Below, piece by piece: positions 48,557 through 59,537 of a stretch of 64,000 bases of DNA. The stretch lies in the NCBI GenBank assembly GCA_009103225.1, contig RHPI01002402.1:756014-820013 (forward strand). Reading direction: 5' to 3'. Each line of letters begins with the position of its first letter. The first letter of the stretch is position 1. Below the pieces are notes generated by a model. It made no database searches, was not told where the DNA came from, and worked only from the letters and a program-made list of their open reading frames with translations. The translations under genes and the position numbers were made by a program. Source of the DNA: Chlorokybus atmophyticus. Its lineage: Eukaryota; Streptophyta; Chlorokybophyceae; Chlorokybales; Chlorokybaceae.

Positions 48557-48582
48557 TTTGGTAACAGCAACAGCCACCTATA
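48341..48582. repeat. Two-unit minisatellite (about 120 bp) with CA-dinucleotide cores
   Basis: Unit: TTAGTAACACACAC..., GCATGCGCATGC, (CA)n, then ACATTTTGG(A/T)AACAGCAA(T/C)AGCCAC. It occurs at about 48341-48462 and 48463-48582. (CA)n tracts of about 12 and 20 units sit inside. Confidence 0.85.
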
Positions 48583-49782
48583 CGCCAGAAGTCAGCAAAA
48601 ACGCACACGCATGCACACGTTAATGACCTTAGCCCTCACCCCACCCCACCCCATCTACACGAGTGTGGGTGACAACATCATCATTCGTAGCTGCACACAC
48701 GAGTCAGCACACACGCTATCAAAACCCCCCCACACGTTAGCAACAGCAACAGACAAGTCAATAACACAGGCAAACAACGTGTTAAGACATAAGCATTGAC
48801 TTGGGCAAACACATCTTGCAACAAGCGCATTCACAGCACACTACAATATTATAGGAATATTAGTCACCCATGCACTCAAGGTTATATATATCAGCAACAC
48901 ACGCGCACAAGTCAGCCACATCATCAACCTTAACCCAAAGCAGCAACACACAGTAGTCAGTAATAGCAGTCACATGCACATACAGCAAGTCAGTAAACAC
49001 AAGACTCTTTAATTGAAACAGCAGCACACAAGTCAATTGTAGCAGCAACACATGAGTGTCAATGCGCGGTGTCGCTGAGGTAGCAAGTGTGCTGCCTGTG
49101 TTAGTGTCCGAGGTTAGACAAGGTTGACCTGTGCTGACAGGTCAGCGCATGGGTGGCAAGGTCTTGTTGCCCTTGGACATCCTATGTGCAAGGCCTGGGT
49201 CGGAGAGCAGCTCGTAGTATAAATGCATGACTACCACCGTAGTAGGTGATCATCTGGTGAAATGAGTTGCTGGCCTTGCAAAAACTACTTGTGTGTGGGG
49301 TGCATGTCTAAAGGTGTTGAAGGAGCTATTCCCCCTATTCTCTTGTGGGTGTGGTGATAACTTAAGACTGTTGCAAGGTGTGTGGTAAAGCTCATGTGCT
49401 TGTGCAGAAGCTTGTGACCCTCACGAGCAGGTAAATGAGGGGCAAATGTGGCGCAATTGTTGCACACTGGTGCACACACGGCTCTACTTTCAAGGTCCAT
49501 GCATGGTCCTTCCACTGACCCCGCGCGCCATACATGGTCCGTTCCTCGAGGACCACCTGTGCCTGGTCCCCGGGGGACGGACTGTCCATGGTCATTTCGG
49601 GGCGCCGTTACCTACCCTCCAACATACGCTCAGTACCGGGCCACTTAGCTGAAAGAGAGGTAACTCTTGTGCTGTCGGCTGTCAATAAAATCCACAATTC
49701 TCACTGGTTTGCTTAGCGATTGCCTCCCTAGCTGTGTACTGGCTTCACACATGCTACCTGCTAACTCTAAATTTTTTGACAG
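48583..49782. other. Repeat-derived and gene-free region
   Basis: CA-rich, AGCAACAC-type low complexity continues to about 49060. From 49060 to 49780 the sequence is ordinary, with no supported exon. A CCATGGTC/GGTCC word repeats around 49495-49590 (CATGCATGGTCC, CATACATGGTCC, CCATGGTC). Confidence 0.5.
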
Positions 49783-50651
49783 GGGTGCGGACGGGTTTGC
49801 TGAGGATCAAGTTATTGACATTTTCAACAATGCAGGCGTCGCCACCATCATGTCCATATGCCAGTTAGAACAACCAATATGGACGTACAATGTCTGTGTT
49901 AACCACGGGATGCTAGTGAGAAGCGAGGATGGCAACCTTGGCATTCGCCAACCTATGCAAGAAAGGACACTGCGCTATGATTTGCTGGCCAGCAGCTGCC
50001 ACAATGGGCATTCTCTGAAGGTACGTTGCATGCTGTAGCTATGCACATGCTCCTGCTGTTACAATATGGTGGAGCATAAGCAATCCTTGTGTGTTGAACA
50101 ATTTAACATGCAGGACAAGGAGATGGAGTGGCCTATGATGTTCTTGGCCGGCTATTTATGCGAGGCCTGCGGCAACAATGATCGCATCATGATGCCCAGT
50201 TGCATCAAGGACATACTGCCTACAACCGCAGCTCGGCGCAGCACAGACACAGACAGAGGTCCGTAAGAGCTGTTGTTAGCGCACGGCATAACTTATTGGC
50301 ACACGTTTATGCACACATTCACAACAGCACACATACCATCTCTTACAACAATACGCACTGTCTCCAACAATATGTTGCTCTCTTGCAGACACGGTCAGTT
50401 ACACACACACGTTCACACTATGCTTGTATGGCGTTGCGTTACACCGCGCGCTTGTGGTCCCCCTCACAGTTACTTGACAGTCGCAGGCTGTCACCATATT
50501 GACGAGTATATGTCATGTGTCCCTTTCGCAGTCACTTTACAGTTGCAAGGTGTCCCATACACACGATCGCCAATGCACTTTGTTTACAAATGTATGACAT
50601 GTGCAGGCTGCTGGAGCCATTTCCAACTGTGAAGATCAAACAGTTGCAATG
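49783..50651 (+). CDS. Unrecognised Cys-containing protein, partial model
   Basis: I do not recognise it. Exon 49783-50020 follows a TTTTTTGACAG acceptor and reads GADGFAEDQVIDIFNNAGVA, CQLEQPIWTYNVCVNHGMLV and LRYDLLASSCHNGHSLK, ending phase 0 at GTACGT. Exon 50114-50262 reads DKEMEWPMMFLAGYLCEACG and MMPSCIKDILPTTAARR, with a GTAAGA donor after CC. An exon from about 50609 joins in phase 2 as LLEPFPTVKIKQLQ and stops at 50651. An alternative frame there, AISNCEDQTVAMNLDFAAAI, is also coding-like and would need another junction. No start exon was found, so the model is 5'-incomplete. Several Cys, and no obvious membrane helix. Confidence 0.4.
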
Positions 50652-51518
50652 AACTTGGATTTTGCAGCTGCGATCGTTTGCGACACCAAACAAAACGCCC
50701 CCAGAGAGCAGGTGATGGACGTGTATCAATACTATCATCACATTATTTTCGTGATATATAAGAATAACAATCATAATCATATGCGCATGTAAGCAAGCAA
50801 CATGCAGTCCGAATTTGATTGTTTTTGGGAGTTTAATTGTAATTAGTATACATGATCAGTAAGTCGCACATGCAGCCATTTGATACCGATGCAAAGACTA
50901 CAGGTAGGTTGCACATAAGCAGGAATCAAACATAAGCCAATTAGATAAAGATGCAAGGAATGGCGGGTGCGCGCCCGCACACCGGCGAGCGTTGCGGTCC
51001 CGCGCGACGCTCGTCTCGGTGTGCGCAGCGCGCGACTCCGGACGGGCTCGGGTGCAGCGTCTCGGAGGTTAGGGTAAATACGGTAACACTCCCCACTGAG
51101 GGGCTCCTGGCTGTGATCGACGATGCATTATGCATTATGCACCGTAATAATTATCTGCGGACGTGTCATTGTCAATAACGGTGCAGGCTGATTCGCAGAC
51201 TTTGCAGACTTTCCGCGTCGTTGCCCCGCAGCACATAGCCCTGCAAAAGTTCGCGTGGGCGTGCCGTGATGCATCGACGGACCGTAGCAGCACCGTGCTG
51301 CACGGTCCGTGCTGCTGGCCTACTGCCTAGGGTTCCAGCATGCACGCAGTCTGTTGCTGTCATTGACTGTGCATTGCCGTGTTGGTCACATTGGCGAGAG
51401 CGGCGGCGGCGGCGACGGCGGCGGGCGCAGGGGACGAGGAGGAGAAGGAGGAGGAGGAGGACGAGTATGAGTGAAAGGCGAACTTGAAGAACGCTTGTTC
51501 TGATGGGCCGCGGCTGCT
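50652..51518. other. Intergenic region with GC-rich patch and a strong hairpin
   Basis: 950-1070 bp into this 50-kb block (50950-51070) is a GC-rich patch with CGCGCGAC-like words and no coding signal. A near-perfect hairpin lies at 51277-51310. GGC/GGA triplet runs at 51402-51470 lie in the INO80D leader. Confidence 0.55.
51277..51310. repeat. Near-perfect hairpin
   Basis: ACGGACCGT and GCAGCAC (51277-51285, 51287-51293) pair with GTGCTGC and ACGGTCCGT (51295-51301, 51302-51310). The arms are 16 bp with one bulged A and a single-base centre. Confidence 0.85.
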
Positions 51519-53994
51519 ATGGCTGCGAAGCGAGGCCTCGTTAGCTCTGCGTTCCCCAGCCCGCATGGGAACGCTGCTGCCGCAGCAGCTGGTGAACCCA
51601 GCGGAGGCGTCGTGAACAGGCAAGCCTCTTAATTGTATCATAGTAGCGCAAGGGACTTTTGATTGGGCAACCATGTGCTAGCAGGCTGGCAAGGCGTACC
51701 AGACATGCGTGAATGTGAACGCTTTGCACATTGTTGGTCTTAAAGCCAGCCGCTCAGTTGCTGGTGACGAAACAAGTGAACATTTGGAGGCGTGCATTGG
51801 CTTGTCGTGTGCATGCGTTGCTTGAGTTTGCCACAATAGTTGTATCCGTTAAAGTCAGCATTGGCACTATTACTATTAACTCGTTGTTGTTGAGAGGATT
51901 AGAGTGCGTGTTGCTGGTTACCCCTTGCTGCAGTCAGCTAAGTTAGCGACTGTCAATCACAGCTTTCTCACGTACCGCCTTGAGTAACAGTAACATGCTG
52001 TAACAACCTCCCACTGCGGCGGCAGCATCGGCAACAACAGCAAGCGCAAGGCTGAGGATGAGTTTGCAGCAGGAGCCAGCAGTTCGCGCGCAAAGCAACA
52101 GCGCCCAAGCAGCAACAGCAACTCCGACAATATCAACAACAGCAATAACAACAACACCGCTGCAAACAATGACGACAATGATGGCGACTCCGAGGACAGC
52201 GGCAGTAACAACAGCGAGGTGCCGGCAAGCCGCGCTGGCAGTGGAGACGGCCGCAACAGTGATTCGATGGAGAGTGACGATGAGACGGCCGGCGTGGACG
52301 TGCTCACGCGCAAGCAGCTGCTCCAGCGGAGGCTGGGGCGTCTCAACCAGCTGATGGGACTGTACAAAATCTCCTACTGGGCACTGCTGGAAGAGATGAA
52401 GTCAAAGTACCGTAGGTTCTACATGCGGCACGGGCGCGGCGGATGGAAGCAACAGCAGGAGGAGTCTACGGATTTGATTACTTCGGGTAACGTTGCAATT
52501 GAGTCAAGTAGTGGTAAACTCACTGAATGCGCGGCACCGGACTGCACAGCCAAGCCCATGGCGCTTACTTCCCACTGCTTTGCACACATTCTGCTCGACA
52601 CTAAACAGCACCTGTACAAGCCTTGCAACTTCCTGGTGCGCACCAACGCAGTTGTGGCACCTTGCGGTCGTCCGGCGCTGTGTGCAGCGATGCCTGTGCT
52701 GTGCTCCGTGCACGCGCCAGTGCCGCGTCATGTACCACGTGTGACCAAACGAGCCGCACTGTCTGGCGCCATGACTGTCAGTGGCCAGAGGCCTATGCCG
52801 AGACTGCCGCTGGTGATTGGCGAGTACGTAAGGCTCATACAAGAGCGACGGAAGCAGCTCAAAGCGATTGAGGCGCAGAGTAGAGCTGGACCAGGCGGCA
52901 CTGCTCCCGGTGGCGGCTCCATTGCCAGCACAGGGGTGTACTTACAGCCAACAGCAAAGCAGCTGCAGCAGCAACAGCAGCAAAGACTGCAGCAGCAACT
53001 GAATGCGAAGCCTGAGGCAGGGACTGTACAGCAGCGGCAAATGGTGCAGCAGCGTCCTCAGCTGGTGCCTCAAAGACAGACACAGCAGCCTCTTCAGCCG
53101 CCTCAGCGTCCCATGGGGCAAGCATCACCCCAGAACTTCCCTACTCCACCCCTTCCGCGCGCCGTGCCCGTTTCTCCTCCCCTCCCCCGTGCCATGCCCG
53201 TGCGCCCACAGCCACCCGGTGCAGGCGCCGGCCGCGGCGCTCCACTGCAAAGGCCGGCAGGGCAAGTCCCTCGTCAGGGCGGAGGCCCGCCAGTGGTGCA
53301 GAAGCAGATGCCGCTGCCACCTCCTCAAGCGCGCGCCGCAGGAGCTGGGGCAGCACCGCGCATGCCAGCTGGAGCAGCACCGCGGCCTGCCGCCACCATA
53401 CCTGGCCGACAGCAAACTGCGAGTGCGATGGTGCCTCCGCGCCCGGCAATTAGGCCAGGGGGCTTGCCAGCGAAGCCCGTCACGCAGGCTCAAACAGCTG
53501 CCAACACTGGTACAGCTGGCTCAAAGCCTGCCCCAAAGCCGCTTGCAGCAACCATCAGGCCGGCGCAGCCGGTGCAGATGCGCCAAGGGATGCCGGTGTC
53601 TCCTGTGGGTGCCTCGCAGCCTGCTCACAAGCCGCAATCTAGTGCACAAGCAACAGCAACGTCACCTGTTGCGACAACTTCAGCCGCAACTCCACCAGCC
53701 GCAACAGCAGGTAATGGAACCAGCACTTCATCACCAGCATCGGAACGAGTTGCTTCACATGCTGCTGCGGCTCCCGCAACAGCCGCAGCAGCAACTTCAG
53801 CACAGGTCTCAGCTGTGGCTCCTTCTGCTGCTAAACCAAGTCAAGTAGCAACCACAGTAGCCTCCTCCTCCTCACCACCAGCAGCATCTGCTCCATCAGG
53901 ACCAGCCGCTTCAACACCAGCCAAAGCGGCCTCCGAGGCAATGGCCTCAGCCGATGGAACTGAACCGTCCACATCGTCTGGCCAAGATTCGTAG
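51519..53994 (+). CDS. INO80 complex subunit D-like protein with zf-C3Hc3H (potential DNA-binding) domain
   Basis: Two exons, 51519-51619 and 52026-53994, joined in phase, give about 689 aa. The intron uses an apparent GC donor (AACAG|GCAAGC). Plant INO80D-like and animal INO80D/KANSL2 proteins are chromatin-complex subunits defined by a Cys/His zinc-binding domain. After an Asn/Asp/Ser-rich acidic linker comes LTRKQLLQRRLGRLNQLMGL and YWALLEEMKSKYRRFYMRHG, as in the plant family. The zinc module follows: CAAPDCTAKPMALTSHCFAH, then LYKPCNFLV, PCGRPALC and PVLCSVHAPVPRHV, giving the C-C-C-H type pattern. VIGEYVRLIQERRKQ ends the conserved part. The last ~350 residues are low complexity (Gln, then Pro/Ala/Gln, then Ala/Ser/Thr), as in chromatin scaffolds. 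Nuclear location is inferred. Confidence 0.92.
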
Positions 53995-54629
53995 CACTTG
54001 TTACAGGCAGCGGGTGTCTGTAGGTGGTTGGCTTTAGTTATTGGTAAGGGATGTTTGTAATCATATTTTTTTTCCCTTTCATTGTGATCAGATGCATGCA
54101 ATAATGTGCCTGTGTGCTCAGGTTGGTTGCTGGTTTGCTTCTCGCTGCTTACTACTGCATCCTACTGCCCCGCCCCGCCTAGAGCACATAGTTGGCAAGC
54201 CCCTGCCATAATTGAACTGCTGCTTGTCTCTGTTTCTGGTCTGCTTGCTACTTGCGGTGCTGTTTGTTTTGTTTTGGTTAACTGCGTTGCTCTATGACTT
54301 ATGCCTTATGCGAGCGAGGCGCCAGTAACCATGCAAAATGAGTGGCTTGGGGCACAGGGCGTGAGCGCCCAACCCCACCACCCAACCCCACCACCAGCAC
54401 CACCGAATTGCCAATCACACCAATCTACCAGCAGAACAGCTCCCACCCGAACGGCCCTGCGCGTATAGTGCTGACGTAGTCAGCACACAACGAGGGTTAG
54501 GGTAGAACGGCAGCCAGGGCCGCAGCATGAGCGGCGAGATGCAGAGAGTGGCGGGTAAGAGGGAGAGAGGGAAGGAGTCGTCGTCACTGTGATTGCCATG
54601 CTGCCCGTTGACACCAGCGACTAACACCA
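53995..54629. other. 3' UTR and intergenic region
   Basis: Downstream of INO80D-like. Contains GGGTTAGGGT (54494-54503), a telo-box-like word in reverse sense, and CCCAACCCCACCACC runs near 54370. No gene seen. Confidence 0.55.
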
Positions 54630-55024
54630 GCCCGTGTGGGCAGGTAATGATAAACGTGTGCATGTACATGCATGTCTAACGGGGAAGGCTAGTAGCTAGT
54701 AGTTTAGTGCAGTAGATTAGCCCGGTGGTGACAACGGTGACATGTATACTAGTGTGCATGTAATGCTTGAGTGATTGTGATGCATTGCATGCGTGTGCCT
54801 ACTGACACGTCATATATCCTGTACACTAACAGCAGCCCGCATGGGCAGGTAATGACAAACGTGTGCATGACGGGGAAGGCTAGTAGCTGGTAGTTGAGGG
54901 TTGAGGGCAGTAGATTAGCCCAGTGGTGACAACGGTGAATTGTATACTAGTGTGCATGTAATGCTGGAGTGGTTGTGGTGCATTGCATGCGCGTGCCTAA
55001 TAGCACGTCATATATCCTGTACAC
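54630..55024. repeat. Tandem duplication of about 200 bp
   Basis: Copy 1 is about 54631-54826 and copy 2 about 54836-55024. Shared blocks: GGGCAGGTAATGA, ACGGGGAAGGCTAGTAGCT, CAGTAGATTAGCCC, GTATACTAGTGTGCATGTAA and CACGTCATATATCCTGTACAC. Offsets vary from 198 to 205 because of small indels. Confidence 0.9.
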
Positions 55025-55758
55025 CTGTACATGCAACAGCGTCTGTTGGACAAGTTGTGGTAAGTTTACTGCGAGTGACTGCGGCGGCTGTGCTAGCGGG
55101 TATGGGCCGCATGCGCAGTCTAAGCACCTAAGGTAATGTCGGCAGGGCATTGTCACAACAGGCGAATGGTGAAGCACATTGCCACCGAATGAGGCCACTC
55201 AAGATTCAATTCAGTTGCATGGCCCTGCAAAACATTTGCTGCAAGGTCGTTTGTGGCATATGTTTAGTGGATACCTGCATCAAGGTGGCATGAAAATGGC
55301 TGAATGCATTCAAAGCAGGTTAATGCAGACCAGTATTTCCTTCTCATCGTTATTCAAATGCATCTGATAGGCTTTGCTGGAAACTACTGATGTACTTGCT
55401 GTAGCCCCAGGCTGGCAGTATTCGGATGCGTTCACTCCGCTGGCTGTGGTATAATACCGCATGCGTATACAACCTCATGGTGGTCAGGAGCATACCATAC
55501 ATCATTACCTCATGCTACGTGCAGTGTACGACTTATTATTAACATCTGGACTGCGAGTGTCGCTAGACAGATAGGTACACAAGCGTGACCAGCAGTGACG
55601 GTGCACCAATTACAACAACTGCTCAGATGTCCTTCAACATTGAGCTGTACGGAACATCTCTGGAAGACAGCATCCCCACTCCAAGCAACCTGGATGAGGG
55701 CACACTGGCAGATTATTGTCATGCTGCATGGGGACAATAGTCGTCGCAATAATGGTGG
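55025..55758. other. Intergenic region without supported gene
   Basis: Between the tandem duplication and the 3' end of the NYN-domain gene. Only short open frames, and no family similarity seen. Confidence 0.55.
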
Positions 55759-57999
55759 TCAACGATCGTTGGCCGTGCGACCGCCCTCCAGCGTGCGCTT
55801 CAGGTCATGCAGCTGCAGTGCGGTGTCCTGGTCCAGACTGTCTTGCACGCGCAAACCCTTCTTGGACCATCTCCTGCAAACCCAAACTTGCATGTCTTAC
55901 ATGCAAATGTACATGAACTGCAACCACTCAACCAAACAACAAGGTCGCATGCATACCCAGGCCCCTGTAGCTTCTCCTCCGCTTCTCTCTTTGCTCTGTT
56001 GATCTGCGGCATGCTTGAGTAAGCTTCAAAAGCAAACCAGCTGCAGTGGCAAAGAACAGACCAATTAATGACAACTGACCTCTTGAACCAACAAGCGACA
56101 AGGCCAGATGTTTGCACCCTGCAGGCAGACAAGTATTGCGGTAAACGAGTGGCCAGATGGTGTTAGCATGGTTGGCACAGAGGCACGCAAACTATTACAA
56201 GAGATACGCAAGCAACGACGCACCCTAGCCTCAGCCGTCTTTTGAAGGGTGCCATCAGACGTTGCGACTGTGAACCTGTTAAAGCCTTTGTCCCGGAGCT
56301 TCAATGTCTATATAAACGGTAACAAGAAATGAACCACATGGGCAACAACCAGGCTTAGCACTGATAGAATTTGAGACATGGTGAGTTGGATGCATTTGCA
56401 GCATCTCTTACAGGCTGCTGAGTTGTACATTGCCGACCATCAACTAACCTCAGCTTCTATCCAGGTGTCTGCGCATTCCGCTGACGAGTACACAATGTCA
56501 ACCCTGCATTATGCCACAAGGACAGAAAACTTCAGCAACTTCATGATCAACCGACCACCGCAATGTGTGTCCATGTGCGCATGCATGCGCATGCATGTGT
56601 GCGAGCGCGAATGCGTGCATGCCCGTGCATGTGATCGCATGTATGCGCATGTTCAGCAGCAGCAGCAAGGATTACCCATGAGGTGAAACCTCTAGGTTAT
56701 CTCCAACTGGCGAATTTCCAGCATCGAAAACTACTACTACCTGCATTCCTGCAAGATAAAGAAGACACGTCTACAACTCGACATTTGAAGTACCTGACAA
56801 ATACCTGTAACTAAAACTGCTGTGTGCTTGCACAACCGCATCACTTTTCATACCATTCGAGTTAACAATGACAACTGAGGCCTGCTACCGCACCTCGTAA
56901 ACTGGCATACTCGCCGAGGTCATGCACGAGCAGGGTGCGCGCTCCGTCCAGATCGCCGCGCTCCATCCTTTTTTTCAGCCTTGGCCAAAACATGCACACG
57001 TTGTACCCATCCACCAGCAAGACATGATACCATTGCAGCTTGCCAGTGCTCAAAGCCTCCTCCTCAAGCGTGCCGTTGCTGCACGCATCCAGTGCATGTT
57101 GGGTCCAATTGCCATGGAAAATCTAACTTGATTTCTGTTTGCGTTATGGGCTCACCTGTCTTCGTCCGTGTTGTCGGCTTTCTTTTTGCGCCTGTAAGAA
57201 GTCGCTGCCTTCGGGCCCGCTCGCGCTGCTGCTTTGGCAGTTTCAATCTCCTGAACATTGCGATGCAAGCACATTCATCTTGACCATTTGCCATGGGTGG
57301 CATGAGCAAGTGCGACGCATGGCGGGCAGATGATCGCTGCGGTAGCTCAGAAAATAGCAAACACTGGAGCAGCCAACACTAGCTTACCTTTATTAACTTG
57401 ATGTAACGCAGCTGGTGCTTCAGAGGCAGATGCGTTACTACGCGGGGAGGGGCGCCATTCTCGTCCTGTTATTGACAAGCGACTAATTTCGTAAAGGGTG
57501 GCGCGGCATTGGCAACTGCAATGTACATGCATCATTGTAGAATGTGCATTGCATGCGTGCATGTGAGAGTCCATAGCGCTACACTGTTGCTGCTTGCACC
57601 ACCAGCACAGTGATGTTGTTGTCGTGGATAACTGCTTACACACTCAGGATGTTGTGCACGTAGACACACGTCCACACACCAGGTTAACGGACATGGAAAG
57701 CACTCTAAGGGAAATCCATTCTAGAAACAGTGAACCAAAACTGCTCGCGTTAACAAACAACCTCGCTGCTTCACCTTTGCGCCACTGTCACCGCCGCTTT
57801 TCTTGGCCATACATCGCGCATGCGAGCGCTGCTCTCGCCTAACCCTCCCAAGCTGCTGCTGCTGCTGCTTCCGGCTGCTCCGCCCACAGCTTTGGTCCAG
57901 ACCCTCCCTGCCGCACTTCCAGCTCCCTCCAGCGGCAGCGGCGGCGAGGTCACCGCCCAGCAGCTGCATGCAGGGGAGAGCGGGGAAGGGAGAGTCCAC
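55759..57999 (-). CDS. YacP-like NYN domain protein (PIN-like endoribonuclease fold)
   Basis: Ten exons with consistent phases: 57999-57775, 57465-57388, 57250-57156, 57078-56894, 56748-56676, 56503-56449, 56307-56224, 56118-56080, 56003-55957 and 55873-55759. They give 331 aa (268 aa if ATG 57810 is used). The bacterial relative YacP/Rae1 is a PIN-fold endoribonuclease acting on mRNA at ribosomes; plant homologues are often plastid-targeted. The domain starts HVLLVDGYNVCMFWPRLKK (first Asp), then RTLLVHDLGEYA, VVVVFDAGNSPVGDN (second Asp), GVDIVYSSAECADTWIEAE (Glu and Asp) and FTVATSDGTLQKTAEARGAN (last Asp), so all acidic metal-ligand positions are present. The extra 63 residues of the longer start (Ala/Gly, then Gln and Arg) resemble a transit peptide. 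RNase activity is inferred. It shares a promoter with the methyltransferase gene. Confidence 0.9.
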
Positions 58000-58367
58000 T
58001 GCCCCTCACCCGCCTCGTACCCTTACAGACAAGGACGCAACCATTACCCCATGCTCGCAAAGTCAAGCTACAACAGGAAAGGACGCTGACATCTGATCCT
58101 CCCTGCCACCACCACCACCGCCTCGGTCGCCGCCGCCGCCACCACCACCGCCTCCTTCGCCGCTTCAATTGCAATGCGGAACACAGCTGAGATCTGGCAT
58201 GTGAGGTGGATGGGTGGTAACGTTCGTTGTGACGTGTAGCCTCCTCGTAACAGACGTCGCGAGATGCCCTGTGGCACGCTCACGTGGCTGATAGGTTCAA
58301 GCTAACGTAACTTAGGATTGGGTACTCAACTCACTCAAGGGGTTGTCTCTGCTTCCGACAGTGTGTG

Positions 58368-58405
<38 letters not shown>
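58000..58405. promoter_or_regulatory. Divergent promoter of the NYN and methyltransferase genes
   Basis: 406 bp between the start codons. Two triplet runs flank it: CCACCACCG/GCCGCCGCC at 58107-58155 and GGC at 58371-58405, the latter directly abutting the methyltransferase ATG. Confidence 0.55.
58371..58405. repeat. GGC trinucleotide repeat abutting a start codon
   Basis: Eleven to twelve perfect GGC units end at 58405. The start ATG of the methyltransferase is 58406. Confidence 0.9.
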
Positions 58406-59537
58406 ATGGACGGCGTGCGCGGGCTCTTTTCAGCTGAGGTTGGCTTTGACTGGCTGCCTGACGGTACAATGCACGTGTGGAAGTCACCAAGGGTAGCTGA
58501 CCACGGCTGAGCAGGGCGACGATTGCGACGACGGTGATGACGCGGTTGCATTCAGCGTGAGGGAGTTTTACTTCCCGTCTCTCAACCGCACTCTCCGCGC
58601 CCGCTGCACGGTTCGGCAAGCATCAGACCATATTCTCAACGTGTTGCAAAGAATGCACGCAATCCACATGCACAGTCCTGCATGCAAGAGCGCAACCGTA
58701 GCACTGCATTGCCGTGCAGTTTGCGTGCAAGTGACTGTGGAGTGGAGCACTGTTTGACTGCTGCTTGATTACTTGCTTGCACACACCCTTGCTGCAATGC
58801 TCCGCAATGCATTGCGGACGACAACAAGCACAGCAGTCGTGGCAATGTCTCAGCAGCAGCACAGTGCTTGGGTGTAAGGCTTGCTGGCATGTTGATGCAG
58901 CGCGCGCGCACACACAACCACCACACAGGGCATGCACATGGGGAGCACGACAGCGGGAGACGTGTGGGGCGGTGGCAGGGCTCTGGCGGAGCACATCGCT
59001 GCAGAGGTGCCCTGCGACGGGAAGGTCGTGCTCGAGCTCGGCGCGGGCGTGGGCCTTCCCAGCCTCGCGGCCGCGGCCAAGGGCGCCGCCAAGCTCTTCC
59101 TCACAGACTACCCCGACGCCACCACTCTGGCGGCTCTGCGCACAAACGTGGGCTTGAATTTTGGCCATGACGACAACAGGTTTGTTGTGGCCGCGCACGA
59201 GTGGGGGAGCGAGCTCACTGGCACGGCGGAGCTTGATGAAGCTGCTGGCAGCTGTGATGTTGTGCTCATGGCGGACATAGTGTATGATGAGAGGGCGCAT
59301 GGAGCCGTGCTGGCCAGCTGCTGCAAAGCGCTGGCTCCCGCTGGCACGGCTTTCTGCGCCGTGTCTCTGGAGTGTCAACCAGCAGAGTACGTCACTCGCT
59401 TCGTCCGCATGGCAGAGCAGGCATTTGGACTCGTCTCTTGTAGCCAACAACAACAGCAACAACGCCAACAACGAGAACAATGTCAAGAGTTCCAATACCA
59501 AACAGCATTGTATAACTTTCGTTGGCAGATGTCATGA
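58406..59537 (+). CDS. EFM7/Nnt1-like protein methyltransferase (Methyltransf_16, seven-beta-strand)
   Basis: Three exons, 58406-58438, 58515-58640 and 58929-59537, phase 0 throughout, give about 255 aa. Methyltransf_16 enzymes use S-adenosylmethionine; yeast EFM7 (Nnt1) methylates the N-terminus and Lys3 of translation factor eEF1A. Exon 2 has REFYFPSLNRTLRAR. Exon 3 has DVWGGGRALAEHI, the SAM motif I VVLELGAGVGLPSLAAA, and TDYPDATTLAALRTN, whose TDYPD is characteristic of the EFM7 branch. HEWGSEL and VVLMADIVYDERAH follow (post-motif II). The C-terminus has a Gln-rich insertion (SQQQQQQRQQRE) before the last strand FQYQTALYNFRWQ. The junction 58640/58929 is the likeliest of several; the one after 58438 leaves a 76-nt intron. 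The substrate is inferred. Confidence 0.9.

Noticed and set aside
48341-48799. Long + open frame of His/Thr repeats
   Set aside because: Translation of a CA-dinucleotide minisatellite, not a gene.
50950-51070. GC-rich patch as a possible rRNA or tRNA fragment
   Set aside because: No conserved rRNA words and no GGTTCRANNCC-type T-loop or cloverleaf found.
53125-53493. Open frames on the minus strand opposite the INO80D-like gene
   Set aside because: Antisense shadows of a Pro/Ala/Gln low-complexity exon; no splice or family support.
58623-59501. Large minus-strand open frame opposite the methyltransferase gene
   Set aside because: The + strand encodes clear Methyltransf_16 motifs there; the minus frame is an antisense shadow.
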